From Fasciolopsis buskii (taxonomy: Eukaryota; Platyhelminthes; Trematoda; Plagiorchiida; Fasciolidae), in the NCBI GenBank assembly GCA_008360955.1, contig LUCM01007866.1, positions 147,936 through 211,935 on the forward strand: DNA of 64,000 bases, read 5' to 3'. Below, piece by piece: positions 37,093-47,067 of the stretch. How positions within the stretch are numbered: position 1 is the first letter of the stretch; each line of letters opens with the position of its first letter. The notes under the pieces were generated by a model. It was not told the origin of the DNA. It saw only the letters and a list, made by a program, of their open reading frames with translations, and ran no database searches. The position numbers were made by a program, and so were the translations under genes.

Positions 37093-37324
37093 TTCCTTTG
37101 TGGTTTTCAGATGGGGATCTATCACCTTTCTTTTAAAATGACAATCACGGATTCAATTCAGCCCTTAGGACTCTCGTCCATTGCCCAAATTTATCTCAGA
37201 AGTTTTGTTAACTCCTACGCTAACACTTCACCATCATCCCTGACGAAGGGCAGTGACAGTCCATCTGATAAGGCCGCTTATACATTGTTGGAAAACCTCT
37301 GTCCTTGATTATGTATATATGGAT

Positions 37325-37372
37325 CGGAGGTTAACTCCACATCAGGAAGGGAATGATCGAATGTTCAATGGT
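37325..37372 (-). repeat. R2 repeat fragment
   Basis: The reverse complement of this segment matches the part of R2 near 38500-38545 (CATTCGATCATTCCCTTC then GTGGAGTTAACCT). It lies about 1.1 kb before R2 copy 2, in opposite orientation. Confidence 0.6.
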
Positions 37373-38039
37373 GTCCCTTACGCATAACTATTCTTCATTA
37401 ACATATTCCAAGGAAAGTAATGTTTTTACTGTTTACTAAATTAAAACTCAAAATCCATGTAAACAGATGAATAAGAAATTGAGTTCGTAGATGGCCAACC
37501 AGGAAAGCACGTCTCAGGTGTGTTTGTTGGTAAAACATCACATATTACCTAGGTCGATTGGTTCCAAATTGGATGTGTATTGCGCAGTCCACTCATTTGA
37601 TTCATACTCTATATTATTTCCCGTGGTCATTTGGCCTTGTTTTACATCTTTTTACTCCTAATCATCTTTTTAGCTTTAACTGTTGATACTCTCGCCTTTA
37701 TTCCTTCGTTTCAGTCTTGTTATTAAGTTGTTCGCTGACTAACACTCGGCTTGTATTTATGTCAGGTCAACAAGTGACTCGTTGCTGTATGCAAAATGGA
37801 AGTGCAGAACTCACTGATCTAGTGTTTCTTTTTTTCGATTTCACAAAGCCCAGTAACTGTTGGACATGTTCGACGATAGGGACCCCGGACAGTGAATTTC
37901 TGTTTGGCCTGTTACTTGGACGATTTAATGGGTGACTTGGCGCGTTGTTCTTGTTCCTCATTGGTGGTCTGCGACCTGGGCAGAGAACTTGATAGATAGT
38001 GGAACCCCGATTGAAGAGATCGATATAAACTACCTGATA
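37373..38039. other. Non-coding stretch
   Basis: Open frames exist on both strands, with nothing recognised. Confidence 0.4.
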
Positions 38040-38650
38040 AAACGTAACTATACGAAGTCTAACGAAGGCGTAGAGACGTACAGCCCAGTGTGCTCGGAAT
38101 GGTGGCCATTTGAGGCATCATGCCCGGACTTAAATGCTAAATATGAAAACGTGCCTGTCTATTAAAATATCGGACAGTGAAGAGGCCCTAAAGCTCGTGA
38201 ATAACCGTCCAAAGTTTGATCATTCAATGCCCCATGAATAGATTACAATCCCGATTGTGATACGGCTCAGGTGACAATGGAAAATCAGATTAAGGTTCTC
38301 AGTGTACTAATCAGTGATTTACCGGTCGATGGAAGTGCTCATAGTCAAACCAAACTAACAATACCATTAAATGAATGCAACCGACCGAGCGCGAAGGACT
38401 TTGGTTTACTATAGGAAGGTGTAACAGAACTATCGTTGTACAACAATAAAATCAATTTCAACATTCCATGTTCATGCGCATATGAACGTTCGAAAGGGAT
38501 ACCATTACACATTCGATCGTTCCCTTCTTAATGTGTAGTTAACCTTCACATTCTCTCTTCCACATCCGTTTCCGGGGTTGTGAATTATGAACTTCATCTG
38601 CGAGTGACTTGATCTCATTTGAACAAATTTCTGAGCAACTTATGGGAAGA
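38040..38650 (+). repeat. R2 dispersed repeat, copy 2
   Basis: Diverged counterpart of 24620-25210, in the same orientation and order of landmarks. It has a short extra segment after the GGCATCAT position. Frames are interrupted. Confidence 0.6.
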
Positions 38651-39204
38651 TCAAACGAGTATCAAACCATTTTGCATTTTTCAAACCCGACAATTTTATC
38701 TGACTGATCCAATCCCTTCTAAATAAAATTCTTACAAATATATAGTGATGTAATGGCATGGGTACGAATCACTGAAAACGAGCTTGTTCGTCAACTTTTG
38801 TTTTCCCAATGTGCTCAGTGGGAATTTTCAAAGAATCCGTCAATTATTATTCGATTCGGTGATCACAACCATACAGTCCCCGTTAAAATGAGGTTGTCCT
38901 AACGTGGCGGGACGGTATGCCAGTCTTCGTGACCCAATGAACTATACATGGTGTCTTATCTCAAATCGAAGATCAATCATGCCAGAAAGGTCTTTGGTTG
39001 TGGGCCTGACGTAGTGGTCTTTTAGTTATCCAGATTCGAGTTGGTCTGAGTTGCCGGTAAGTTGGAAAAAATGTAAATGTGCTGGCTGGGTCATGTTTTT
39101 GCTTGTCTTCATCTTCCGCTTTCTCATTTTGCAATTTTCTGCCAGGCATGTTTTCGTTAAATCAGTGATCGAGGTTGCCACACCACGGTACAGAAATTTC
39201 GTGA
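38651..39204. other. Non-coding stretch
   Basis: Nothing recognised. Confidence 0.45.
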
Positions 39205-39265
39205 AATCCTAAATCAGTGGACCTGGTCTCTTGTTTAGTGTTATATTGCCGGTTCGATTCCCTTG
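39205..39265 (+). repeat. Possible tRNA-derived SINE head
   Basis: GCCGGTTCGATTCCC (39248-39262) is a strong B-box/T-arm sequence. AAATCAGTGGACCTGG about 40 nt upstream is an A-box-like stretch with mismatches. There is no acceptor pairing. Confidence 0.35.
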
Positions 39266-40400
39266 TTGTCTACTCCACGGGCACGGGCTTCGAAAGTGTG
39301 CTCCTACTGAATGGCCGAATCAGTTTTATTCTTTCACTCATCATCTGTTTTCTAAATATTCGTTTTTTGCACTAGCTCTCATTGCTCTTTTCCTTTTCAG
39401 AAGGGATGACTTTGCGAGTTAGTAACCAAACCCAGAATGTTTTTGTAAAAGTGATGGTTTAAAAACTGAAGCTGAGTTAGCAGCCATTTGTTTAACTGGC
39501 CTGGCTGCGAAGTGCAATGAAATTTCAAACCCACACAACAGTTTTCGTGGCCTGAGAGAGAGTTGCCAGGCCAGAGTTAGGTCTGTATGTACTTTGGGAT
39601 TTGCGTATTCTCGTAGACTGACTAATATGCACGCAAATTGGAGACCAACTAGCCCGACACCTGTGACAAGAAGCGCAAGAACTAGTTCAGGATATCTATT
39701 GCAGGATCCGCAGGATAACAGTTGGACTAATAGAGCGTTTGTCGAGAAGAGGGCATTTTTCGCGGTATGTGTACGTTCATCATTGAATGCTGGCTGATAA
39801 ACAGCTACGGTCCGGAACCTGCTGCTCAGTTGGGTTCGAGGACTTATTGATTCTCAATACTGGTTAGTGAGTCTAATCCATCGATCTGATCGGTTTCCAT
39901 TTCAACCTATCTCACCAACCCACGGCATGGCACCGTGCCAGCTGTAGTCCTATTGGGTACAACCTTGATCTCGGTTTTCAACATGCGTGTGCTGACGCAA
40001 CGCACGTGACCGTTAGCCGAAACTGCAGATTGTTTTTGTGTGCTGAATCAGTCGATACACTGATATGCTTGGCTTGCACAAGGTCTCATCCCACTCACCC
40101 TTTCAAGCCTTGACACCAATGTTGTCTTATTTGCTTCATAACTCAGCGGGAGTATGGGGCATGTGCAAGACGGGGCATCCACGGAAATGTGAGTGTACAC
40201 ACTACGATAGAAAATGAACACACTCAATCCATCTACCGTTGTTATTTTATCAGTTTTTAATCTGTTAAATATTCGCAGTCTGCTGAGAAGGTCACACTCC
40301 AGGGGTCAGAATAAGGGTGATGTTAGGAGTGGAAATCTGGTTTTTATGGCCTGACCTTGACTTGCACCCAATTCGGTCCATCTCGATGAGCAGACGCACG
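39266..40400. other. Non-coding stretch
   Basis: Nothing recognised. Confidence 0.45.
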
Positions 40401-40432
40401 TACACATACACACACACAGAGAGAGAAAGAGA
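40401..40432 (+). repeat. Compound (CA)n/(GA)n microsatellite
   Basis: A CA-rich run passes into a GA-rich run, slightly interrupted. Confidence 0.85.
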
Positions 40433-40844
40433 ACTCACCGCTTCTGGCTCACATACGTTTGAGCCGTTTAATTGCGGTCTGCTCAGCATAATTATGCACC
40501 GACACTCATGTGCACACAACCAGCCTGGAGCACACTGCAATCTCCGCCGTTAATTTGGTTGTTTAACGCTGTTCCGGTTTAACTCACTTCCTGATTGCGC
40601 GAAATATTCAAGCGGCTTACCAGAGCATGCATGTTTGATACCTGCACCTCGGGGTTGTGCAACACGAAAAACAGATTGTCGAAGGCGAACTTCGAATTCT
40701 TCTCGTTTCTGTAGTGTTTACGGTGCCAGTTGAATATCACCTGCTTACATTTAACACTGGTTCCCTATTTTATTTGATTGCCACAAATATGGTGTAATTC
40801 CGCTAACGAACACCGTGAAACTTTGAGTAGTTAGGCTGATTGGC

Positions 40845-40905
40845 TGAACCACGGTGATAAGGCGATCAATCATGTGGCGATTCGAGTCCCACCCCAGTAG
40901 ATCAT
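40845..40905 (+). repeat. Possible tRNA-derived SINE head
   Basis: GGTGATAAGGCG resembles an A box, and GATTCGAGTCCC (40880-40891) is a good B box. The rest of the cloverleaf is not supported. Confidence 0.35.
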
Positions 40906-41148
40906 TTCCTCAATGGATGGACTTTGTACTTCCGGGTTCCCTTCCGTGTCGTTTTGTATGAAGGCAGCCTGAACTAATCGTGAGCAGACCAAGAGGGAAT
41001 AGTATTACCTGCATCGAAATTGGAAGGCATTAAATGAGAGCGTTTTTAGGACCCATCATATTTTTTCTTTCCAGAAGAAAACACGCGTAGAAATAATTCA
41101 CAAGGTTGCAGAAAAACAATAGGGCAATTTCATCAATATAAGCAAAGT

Positions 41149-41254
41149 ATTGTGAATGATACAATGTTAATAACAGCGTTGTTGGGAGATATAATGTGCC
41201 AACGCTTCGACTACCGTGGACAGTCTTTCTCAAGACAAGTTTTGCAAGCAAAAT
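41149..41254. repeat. Single copy of the palindrome arm (PLE-terminal-repeat-like)
   Basis: Diverged single copy of the left arm of the 36873-37092 palindrome, in the same orientation. On the minus strand it keeps the hammerhead-like order UUGAGAA, a stem GACUGUCC/GGUAGUC with mismatches, then GAAGC instead of GAAAC. It shows the arm exists as an independent repeat. Confidence 0.65.
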
Positions 41255-41949
41255 ATGTTATGGGCGTATCATCAGCTAGTTTCAATAGGAGCAGTTGGCT
41301 TCTAAAGACGTCCATGCCGCTGTAATTGCTGCATCTGGAGACAATGCTTCGGCATTGTTGCGGTACAGATAGAGGCGGAGAGTAGATCACAGACTTGGGG
41401 TAAACAATTCGGGCTACAGTGCAGTTTCGGCTTGATAAAGTTAACCGTATTGAATGAACATTGAACCTATCGTCTATGTAATTGTTTTGAAAATTATGTG
41501 CCACAATCACTAAATGTTAGTTCCAAATATTGGCTTACGCCAAAATTACAGCTGGAAACCATGGGACCCGTTTAACTCAGCTTGTTAAGAATCGTTAGTA
41601 GTGAATACCCATCGTACCCCAACTGAGGCTGGGATTCAGGACGAACGACTGAACCAAATATCATGAGTGTTGTAATACCCAAGCTGGATCTCAACGATTA
41701 GCTAAACTTTAGCAGTATATGATAGATTAACCGTCATTGGGTTATCTAGATCGCATGTCTTACGTACCAGAAGAATAATCCCCAGGTGATGGACAGCATC
41801 TTTGTGAGAGGTTAAATCATCCACCGGTGTTCCGACAAGCGCTCTTATGCAGTTATAATACGATTAAGAAATTCGGATAGGATGTTAATCAGCCTGAATC
41901 TCTCCTAGTTATCAGTCAACATCTGTGAATGGTAGTTGAACAATGAACA
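41255..41949. other. Non-coding stretch
   Basis: Nothing recognised. Confidence 0.45.
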
Positions 41950-42240
41950 TCACGGAATACTCTGGAATTTCATTTGAATCGTCAGCAGCGTGTGTGGATG
42001 TTGAATGCACGCACTAATCATACGGTGATTTCCACATTTATTCACCATCCGTGCACGATTCTAACGACTCAAATGGGATTCTAGTGCCAACTTAACAAAG
42101 CAGTGTTCAAACATGGGGATTATTGAATAGGAAATCGCCGAGTACGCATACCTGACAAGCAGCAATAACCTCAGAACCGGTCGTGTGCTTCCGGGGGAAC
42201 TTTACCCATCCATCCGTAAGCAAAATTTATTACTGGCAAA
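41950..42240 (+). mobile_element. R1 repeat copy D
   Basis: It begins with an inverted repeat of about 39 bp per arm (CATTTGAATCGTC near 41970 against GACTCAAATGGGATTC near 42068). It then runs into a hammerhead block at 42146-42188 and the CATCCATCCG trailer. In the block stem I GCAUAC/GUGUGC is perfect, but box 1 is CUGACAA (G8 lost) and box 2 is CAGAA, so the ribozyme should be dead. Confidence 0.65.
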
Positions 42241-43819
42241 AACTCAAGCAATACGATTCTATTTTTTGTAGTACAATTTCAGTCAGTGTATTTTTATACT
42301 CTCGGCATTTAATAATTGCTAAGAGACCACAAGTCTTTATGAATGGTTTTTGATAAACGACCAAGTCAGAATGAATAAGGCGATCAGGTTATCCTCAGTA
42401 CAATATCGATAAGGCATTAAGTTGAACGGAAATTAAATCTGAGATCTCAATCATGCAAAACTCTTTTTCCCTTAGGAGTAATCCCGAACGAACATTTTCG
42501 TTTCCATTCCGGATCCGCATATCACCAAACACACACTGTCCTAGCAAATCCGTTGACCGGTCCGAGAATATTCTACCAAATGGGGAAAGGCATTGTGATG
42601 TGATTTGACGTTTAGTAGGCCGTGGATATGAACTACTAGGGGTGTGCATTTATTCTGCTTCCACTAACTGAGCCTGCGGATCACGTGGAGCGCTCACTCG
42701 CCCACCATAACAGTATCCACCAATCAATAATTGATGGTGTCACAACCAAACTAACCGGTTGCTCGAGCCCCACGCACGTGACGCCCAACCAACCAATCGA
42801 GCGTCCTATCCGCCTGACCGTGTGATCACAACTACAGGGACTTATGAATCAACATTGTTGATTATGGCTTATTGAGAAGATAATGCACGGTTTGAACCGT
42901 AATCGGCATAGGAATACAGCGGCTGTTTCCTACCACCTACGACTAACGATAATTATTAATGATACATAATTATCTGCAATACTATTTACCCCTTAATTAT
43001 TACGTTATTGTGCTAAATTTTTGATTGCCAACAAAGATAAAACAAATGAATGAAACACTGCGGTAGTTTTTTTGTCGTTCAGTTGATTGCTTACGCAAGT
43101 GATGAGTCACTTTATGGACCGTAACTCTGTTGGTAAATCGGCGCAAGTTCCTCGTATGACTGCGTTTTCGAAGCTGTTATCGTGGGACAGATATCACTGA
43201 ATGTGTTCAGGTGTCAGCACACACACCTAAGTATGCGACCGAACTTTGAACGCACGATTCACGTGTGTCGCTGGTGGTCACATGGTCGATGAGTTTGCGG
43301 CGTATTGGGATCTGCCCTGTTAACTTGACTAAGCATTAGGAACACCCTACTTATTCTTGAATTGAAAGATGCCGAACCAAGTAGCAACAAAACAACTTAG
43401 CATTCGGATGGCAAAATACATCGCTGCATTGATATCAAAAACAACAGACAAGAATAAGGTGGCGAATAATGTGCCCCATCTGGTCCACGTGTTATCAGAA
43501 GCCAAAATCAAATAGCCTTACCTAAGAGAGGACGACTCAAAACTAGGAACAGAATCCGGTACTTGGTAAACTCAAAAGATGAACGTTTTAAACTTGCACT
43601 GAGAAAGTTTATTATGCTTCTCGGATTCGTGTTAATTTTCCGTACTTATCGTAAATGTTCCTAATAGCACTACCCACTGCAAAGACTCGGTTGTCATAAG
43701 CGGTCAGTTTCCAGTATTCCCAGTGAGAAAAACGTTTTGTTATTTAAATTATTATCATTAATAACAATAATGCGACAGAAATATCATTACTAACGTTCTT
43801 ATCAGTGATTGAAATGAGA
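42241..43819. other. Non-coding stretch
   Basis: Nothing recognised before the PLE relic. Upstream reverse-transcriptase motifs of the element were not found. Confidence 0.45.
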
Positions 43820-44490
43820 ATGAGTTACGCGTTGGCCCGTATCGTGTTATACAAATGGTATGATGATGATATCCCTATTGTTACGGAACCACAATATTTT
43901 AGAGCTGTGGCAAATCTTTTTAATTTCATTCTGTCTCATTTGAGGAGGAGGAGGAGAAGGAGGAGGACAAATTTGTAAATACTCTGGACGTCATAATTGT
44001 GAAAAGATCGAAGAGAGCACTACGAAGCTCTATCCACAGCAAAGCTGCATGGAGCGGGCAGTAACCGCGTTCTTCAGTTTTCGCCCCCATGTCATACAGG
44101 CGAGGCCCAGTGAGAACCCTCTACCATAGACACGGAAATGTTTATTTAACTGATGCGCTTTCAGAGGAGGATGAATTTGGTCAAGAAATATTGAAACGAA
44201 ACAGTTATTCAAACAAGTTTATTGGAGTACGTAGCCGAAACAGAATGCTAGGTGATTTGGCCCAATTAGCATAGAGAAAGCTGATGTTTCTTAAAGTGCA
44301 GTTCACAGGTGACTAGCTGCTTAATAACCTACGGCGAAAACACGTCAGGCCCCCCGCTGCCAACTGTTTCCACCAACCAGAAGGAATGACCTAGACAACC
44401 GCGAACGAAGTCCTGCGGAAAATCCTGTCCGTCATGTTGCACGGCATTTCGCCTGTAGCTGTTGTGACAGTTACATTGGGAGAACAAATC
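43820..44490 (+). pseudogene. Penelope-like element relic A: RT palm/thumb, linker, start of GIY-YIG
   Basis: Frame 1 from 43820 contains LYKWYDDDIPIVT. YDDD at 43859-43870 sits where PLE reverse transcriptases have the catalytic YVDD motif, followed by the helix LFNFIL. Near the GAG-rich tract the frame shifts (-1/+2 type), and frame 2 from 43942 continues LDVIIVKRS, an in-frame TAA at 44062, then SYRRGPVRTLYHR and ILKRNSYSNKFIG. These are the PLE thumb signatures (S-K-G-VRTL-HR; NGYP--FI). After a TAG at 44272 the linker LKVQFTGD and LRKILSVML can still be read. A further shift gives CDSYIGRT, the first GIY-YIG strand in the PLE form, where a SINE-S tail interrupts it. With at least two frameshifts and several stops it is a dead copy. 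PLEs mobilise by target-primed reverse transcription, with the GIY-YIG domain supplying the nick. Confidence 0.85.
43942..43968 (+). repeat. (GAG/AAG)n run inside the PLE frame
   Basis: A purine trinucleotide run encodes a Glu-rich stretch just before LDVI in the PLE reverse transcriptase. Expansion or slippage here coincides with the frame change between the palm and thumb parts. Confidence 0.8.
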
Positions 44491-44491
44491 T

Positions 44492-44545
44492 GATATCACA
44501 TGGTGAATTATTTCATGAAAACATTCAATCTCCTACTACTAGAAT
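44492..44545 (+). mobile_element. Isolated SINE-S 3' tail
   Basis: GATATCACATGGTGAATTAT and the following text to CTCCTACTACTA match the 3' end of SINE-S copy 1 (read on its minus strand) and the start of the tail at 44883. It directly follows the CDSYIGRT codons of the PLE and ends the homology to GIY-YIG. Confidence 0.6.
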
Positions 44546-44721
44546 GTACCAAGTAATCAAGCTCTGTAGGTCATATCCAAAGCCTTCGTCGTACTTAGGC
44601 TACCTGCAGAGAAGTCATCTATCAGTAGGGATCGATCGCTTGAGCTATCGGAAAGTAACCGTGCAGATCAGTGACGGATAGGTGCAACATCATGTGGTGA
44701 AGTTGAACAAACCGTTCAGAG
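44546..44721. other. Spacer
   Basis: Nothing recognised between the isolated tail and the SINE. Confidence 0.45.
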
Positions 44722-44915
44722 CCTGTCCGGTAGCGTAATGGCTAAGGCGTTCGACTCAGAATCGTTCGTCCCGAGTTCGCCTCCCAGTTCGAGCGCGGTG
44801 GATATGCACTGCTGATGATTCCTAATAAGGATGAAACAGCTGTACCGTGCTTTCATGGTTTCTTTATGGTCAGTTGAGCGGTGATATCACATGGTGAATT
44901 ATTTCATGAAAATCT
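44722..44915 (+). mobile_element. SINE-S copy 2: tRNA-like head, hammerhead and tail
   Basis: The fullest copy of the family. The tRNA-like head has an A box TAGCGTAATGGC (44731-44742) and a B box AGTTCGAGCGC (44786-44796), with a serine-tRNA-like middle (GGCGTTCGACTCAGAATC). The hammerhead block follows at 44806-44850, then CATGGTTTCTTTATGGTCAG and the GATATCACATGG tail at 44883. Pol III boxes upstream of a hammerhead are the organisation described for schistosome Sm-alpha elements, so transcription by pol III followed by self-cleavage is the expected behaviour. No coding capacity, so mobilisation must be in trans. Confidence 0.8.
44806..44850 (+). ncRNA. Type I hammerhead ribozyme (SINE-S copy 2)
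   Basis: Box 1 CUGAUGA (44812-44818) and GAAA (44833-44836) are both consensus. Stem II is UUCC/GGAU with loop UAAUAA and a U-U at its base. Stem III is the self-complementary ACAGCUGU, with A17 at 44844 and cleavage expected before 44845. Stem I is GCACUG/CCGUGC with one U-C mismatch in six. Confidence 0.75.
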
Positions 44916-45530
44916 GGAAATATCACAACAAATGTTAGAGCATATCGCCAAGTGTTTGATCATTTCGGTGACCCAAAGCACAGCTGATTGTTATCTCGGC
45001 AGTAACCCGCATCAACTATCAGCAAACTCCTGCTGACAATGAAACACAGAGTTGACCCAAGTTCTTCCTTCACCCCGCTGCTGTGCCACACAAATCGCAA
45101 GCCATTCTCACTGAACTTAGCGATTACGCAATCCAGTTCTGTGGGCACAAAAACTGCTTTCTTAGATTTACGTTCAGTTTTACAAATTGCACAATTTTCA
45201 CTATACATTCGTCCATTATAGTTACCAAGCCTGATTTCCGTAAATTTACGGTGGTTTTAGGTAGGAGGTTCACAAGAATAAATCAAACTGTTAATATCTT
45301 ATCAAACTTGTCTTGTTTCTGTCCTAAGGAATTGAATAAGAGGACAGTGTTTCAGGTTTCAGCTTTATCGTACAATGTTTCAATTACCAAGTAAATCGGT
45401 TCGTCATTCCAGGCGAACTGACATTTTGATTTTCTAGAACACAAGATAGAAGCAGAATAACAACATATCTGTGCAGGAACAATATACGCGGAAGGAACCA
45501 GTGCACGTACCATGTCGAAACGTGGAACGA
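44916..45530. other. Non-coding stretch up to the gap
   Basis: No recognised gene. A minus-strand frame (44960-45208) starts MYSENCAICKTERKSKKAVF and looks protein-like, but has no identified domain or firm splice sites. It recurs at 46497-46745 because of the duplication. Confidence 0.4.
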
Positions 45531-45540
45531 NNNNNNNNNN
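45531..45540. other. Assembly gap (10 Ns)
   Basis: The gap lies exactly between the two 1527-bp copies. Frames crossing it are artefacts. Confidence 0.98.
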
Positions 45541-46027
45541 AAGATCGAAGAGAGCACTACGAAGCTCTATCCACAGCAAAGCTGCATGGAGCGGGCAGTA
45601 ACCGCGTTCTTCAGTTTTCGCCCCCATGTCATACAGGCGAGGCCCAGTGAGAACCCTCTACCATAGACACGGAAATGTTTATTTAACTGATGCGCTTTCA
45701 GAGGAGGATGAATTTGGTCAAGAAATATTGAAACGAAACAGTTATTCAAACAAGTTTATTGGAGTACGTAGCCGAAACAGAATGCTAGGTGATTTGGCCC
45801 AATTAGCATAGAGAAAGCTGATGTTTCTTAAAGTGCAGTTCACAGGTGACTAGCTGCTTAATAACCTACGGCGAAAACACGTCAGGCCCCCCGCTGCCAA
45901 CTGTTTCCACCAACCAGAAGGAATGACCTAGACAACCGCGAACGAAGTCCTGCGGAAAATCCTGTCCGTCATGTTGCACGGCATTTCGCCTGTAGCTGTT
46001 GTGACAGTTACATTGGGAGAACAAATC
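45541..46027 (+). pseudogene. PLE relic A, duplicated 3' part
   Basis: Copy of 44004-44490: thumb motifs SYRRGPVRTLYHR and NSYSNKFIG, linker and CDSYIGRT, with the same stops. Its start is set by the contig edge and not by retroposon truncation. Confidence 0.85.
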
Positions 46028-46258
46028 TGATATCACATGGTGAATTATTTCATGAAAACATTCAATCTCCTACTACTAGAATGTACCAAGTAATCAAGCT
46101 CTGTAGGTCATATCCAAAGCCTTCGTCGTACTTAGGCTACCTGCAGAGAAGTCATCTATCAGTAGGGATCGATCGCTTGAGCTATCGGAAAGTAACCGTG
46201 CAGATCAGTGACGGATAGGTGCAACATCATGTGGTGAAGTTGAACAAACCGTTCAGAG

Positions 46259-46452
46259 CCTGTCCGGTAGCGTAATGGCTAAGGCGTTCGACTCAGAATC
46301 GTTCGTCCCGAGTTCGCCTCCCAGTTCGAGCGCGGTGGATATGCACTGCTGATGATTCCTAATAAGGATGAAACAGCTGTACCGTGCTTTCATGGTTTCT
46401 TTATGGTCAGTTGAGCGGTGATATCACATGGTGAATTATTTCATGAAAATCT
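46259..46452 (+). mobile_element. SINE-S copy 2, duplicated
   Basis: Copy of 44722-44915, with A box at 46268-46279 and B box at 46323-46333. It probably represents the same genomic locus. Confidence 0.8.
46343..46387 (+). ncRNA. Type I hammerhead ribozyme (duplicate of 44806-44850)
   Basis: Identical to the motif at 44806-44850, with box 1 at 46349-46355 and GAAA at 46370-46373. Counted separately only because the assembly contains the block twice. Confidence 0.72.
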
Positions 46453-47067
46453 GGAAATATCACAACAAATGTTAGAGCATATCGCCAAGTGTTTGATCAT
46501 TTCGGTGACCCAAAGCACAGCTGATTGTTATCTCGGCAGTAACCCGCATCAACTATCAGCAAACTCCTGCTGACAATGAAACACAGAGTTGACCCAAGTT
46601 CTTCCTTCACCCCGCTGCTGTGCCACACAAATCGCAAGCCATTCTCACTGAACTTAGCGATTACGCAATCCAGTTCTGTGGGCACAAAAACTGCTTTCTT
46701 AGATTTACGTTCAGTTTTACAAATTGCACAATTTTCACTATACATTCGTCCATTATAGTTACCAAGCCTGATTTCCGTAAATTTACGGTGGTTTTAGGTA
46801 GGAGGTTCACAAGAATAAATCAAACTGTTAATATCTTATCAAACTTGTCTTGTTTCTGTCCTAAGGAATTGAATAAGAGGACAGTGTTTCAGGTTTCAGC
46901 TTTATCGTACAATGTTTCAATTACCAAGTAAATCGGTTCGTCATTCCAGGCGAACTGACATTTTGATTTTCTAGAACACAAGATAGAAGCAGAATAACAA
47001 CATATCTGTGCAGGAACAATATACGCGGAAGGAACCAGTGCACGTACCATGTCGAAACGTGGAACGA

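Larger units (their letters stand above)
44004..45530 (+). repeat. Direct duplication, copy 1 (1527 bp)
   Basis: Repeated at 45541-47067 with a constant offset of 1537, and no difference was noticed. It carries the 3' part of PLE relic A and SINE-S copy 2. It ends exactly at the N run. Confidence 0.93.
45541..47067 (+). repeat. Direct duplication, copy 2 (1527 bp)
   Basis: Second copy of 44004-45530. It starts inside the PLE relic (lacking the palm motif) and runs on into unique sequence at 47068. Confidence 0.93.

Noticed and set aside
41030..41251. Peptide text YIDEIALLFF suggesting a LINE FADD-type motif
   Set aside because: The flanking residues do not match any reverse-transcriptase motif order, and the frame runs through the palindrome-arm repeat.
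44492..44883. 391-bp tandem satellite (two GATATCACATGG starts)
   Set aside because: Only the short tail repeats. The intervening sequence is PLE-unrelated spacer plus one SINE head, so there is no second full monomer.
45352..45627. Minus-strand open frame crossing the 10-N gap
   Set aside because: It contains undefined residues and fuses unrelated sequence across an assembly gap.
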